Assembly (NCBI RefSeq): GCF_009760905.1 | Contig: NZ_VIRW01000003.1 | Location: forward strand, 62,001 to 126,000 | From: Chitinibacter sp. GC72 | Lineage (GTDB): Bacteria > Pseudomonadota > Gammaproteobacteria > Burkholderiales > Chitinibacteraceae | Reading direction: 5' to 3' | Length of the DNA stretch: 64,000 nt | Shown here: in pieces, positions 63,749 through 64,000 of the stretch | How positions within the stretch are numbered: the first letter of the stretch is position 1 | How the letters are laid out: every line of letters starts with the position of its first letter | Notes under the pieces: generated by a model | What the model was told of the DNA's origin: nothing | Seen by the model: the letters and a program-made list of their open reading frames with translations, nothing else | Databases searched by the model: none | Made by a program: the position numbers and the translations under genes

Positions 63749-64000
63749 ATGTCTAAAGCCCTTTCTGTTGCGCTAGTTGGTGCAGATACCCCCGCAGCAC
63801 AAACCGTATTAGATGTATTGGGCGAAATGCTGGCTGATATGTCCTTCGCCATTGCTGCGCTGTATCCGCTCTCGGATGACGAAGACGCGGGCACGGTTGA
63901 GCTGCGCGACCATGTTTTACCGGTAATCGACGTTGAGGTATTTGACTGGAGCACGGTAGAGGCGGCGGTGTTTGTTGGCGTGCCTGAGCTGGCAAGCAAA
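63749..64000 (+). CDS. Asd/USG-1-like dehydrogenase family, cut by window end
   Basis: First 84 codons only: MSKALSVALVGADTPAAQTVL with the Rossmann G-x2-G-like turn and VFVGVPELASK. In Neisseriales a usg-type Asd paralogue lies near leuB and before fimV, which fits. GGAG precedes the ATG. The frame continues past the window. Confidence 0.75.
   Translation, partial: MSKALSVALVGADTPAAQTVLDVLGEMLADMSFAIAALYPLSDDEDAGTVELRDHVLPVIDVEVFDWSTVEAAVFVGVPELASK

Overview
The window reads as a betaproteobacterial chromosome, most likely Neisseriales (Chromobacterium/Chitinibacter/Deefgea-like). The grounds are the gene orders ndk-rlmN-pilW-rodZ-ispG-hisS-yfgM-bamB-der and hfq-hflX-hflK-hflC-DUF2065-hisZ-purA, the mtaD-ubiG-gph run, and a tmRNA encoding the tag ANDETYALAA. 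Genus is inference; no rRNA or tRNA gene is present.

Bases 1 to about 22,440 are a prophage or prophage-derived element whose left end lies outside the window. A long minus-strand series runs from an AlpA-like HTH gene (16,076) through recombination and replication genes (unknown 160-aa protein, Sak4-like ATPase, OB/DUF669-like protein, zinc-finger protein, Cas4-like nuclease, primase-helicase, RuvC-like resolvase) to an orphan ParB-methyltransferase, terminase small and large subunits, two tail-fibre-like small proteins, gpW and portal. The portal is split by a one-base shift in a poly-A run and is then met tail to tail by a plus-strand DUF3024 gene, so capsid and tail genes are not seen. 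A plus-strand cargo block (5.55-7.51 kb) with a TacA/TacT-type toxin-antitoxin pair interrupts the late genes. The lysogeny side (16.4-22.4 kb) carries a 46-aa basic protein, an HTH/zinc-ribbon regulator, a two-gene accessory operon of unknown function (17.6-19.7 kb) with its own palindromic control region, and a right-end cassette of small protein-DUF2924-serine integrase-HTH protein joined by 4-base overlaps.

From 22.6 kb onward the genes look like host chromosome: a UbiB/ABC1-like gene broken in a G7 run, a probable copper/metal-stress cluster (Met-rich periplasmic protein, DUF2933, methyltransferase), ssrA, gph-ubiG-mtaD, an Ala-rich lipoprotein, a RoxA-type oxygenase, a peroxiredoxin-like protein lacking the catalytic cysteine, slyD, a SPOR protein and ndk. 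From 34.2 to 49.2 kb lie two dense housekeeping runs covering tRNA/rRNA modification, type IV pilus and cell-shape genes, isoprenoid synthesis, outer membrane assembly, ribosome GTPases, the Hfq/HflX/HflKC group, and histidine and purine synthesis.

From 49.6 to 64 kb are an NlpC/P60 hydrolase with a very basic tail, ubiB, a DNA glycosylase, a chemoreceptor with a C-terminal sensor domain, small stress proteins, a radical SAM enzyme, and the leucine genes leuC-(entericidin)-leuD-nagB-leuB, then DUF1428, a periplasmic binding protein and the start of an Asd/USG-1-like gene cut by the window end. Four related imperfect palindromes containing GGGTAT/ATACCC sit in intergenic gaps and look like a dispersed repeat family. 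The least explained material is in the prophage: the two-gene operon at 17.6-19.7 kb and a 96-bp nested inverted repeat with one common dyad axis next to the resolvase gene.
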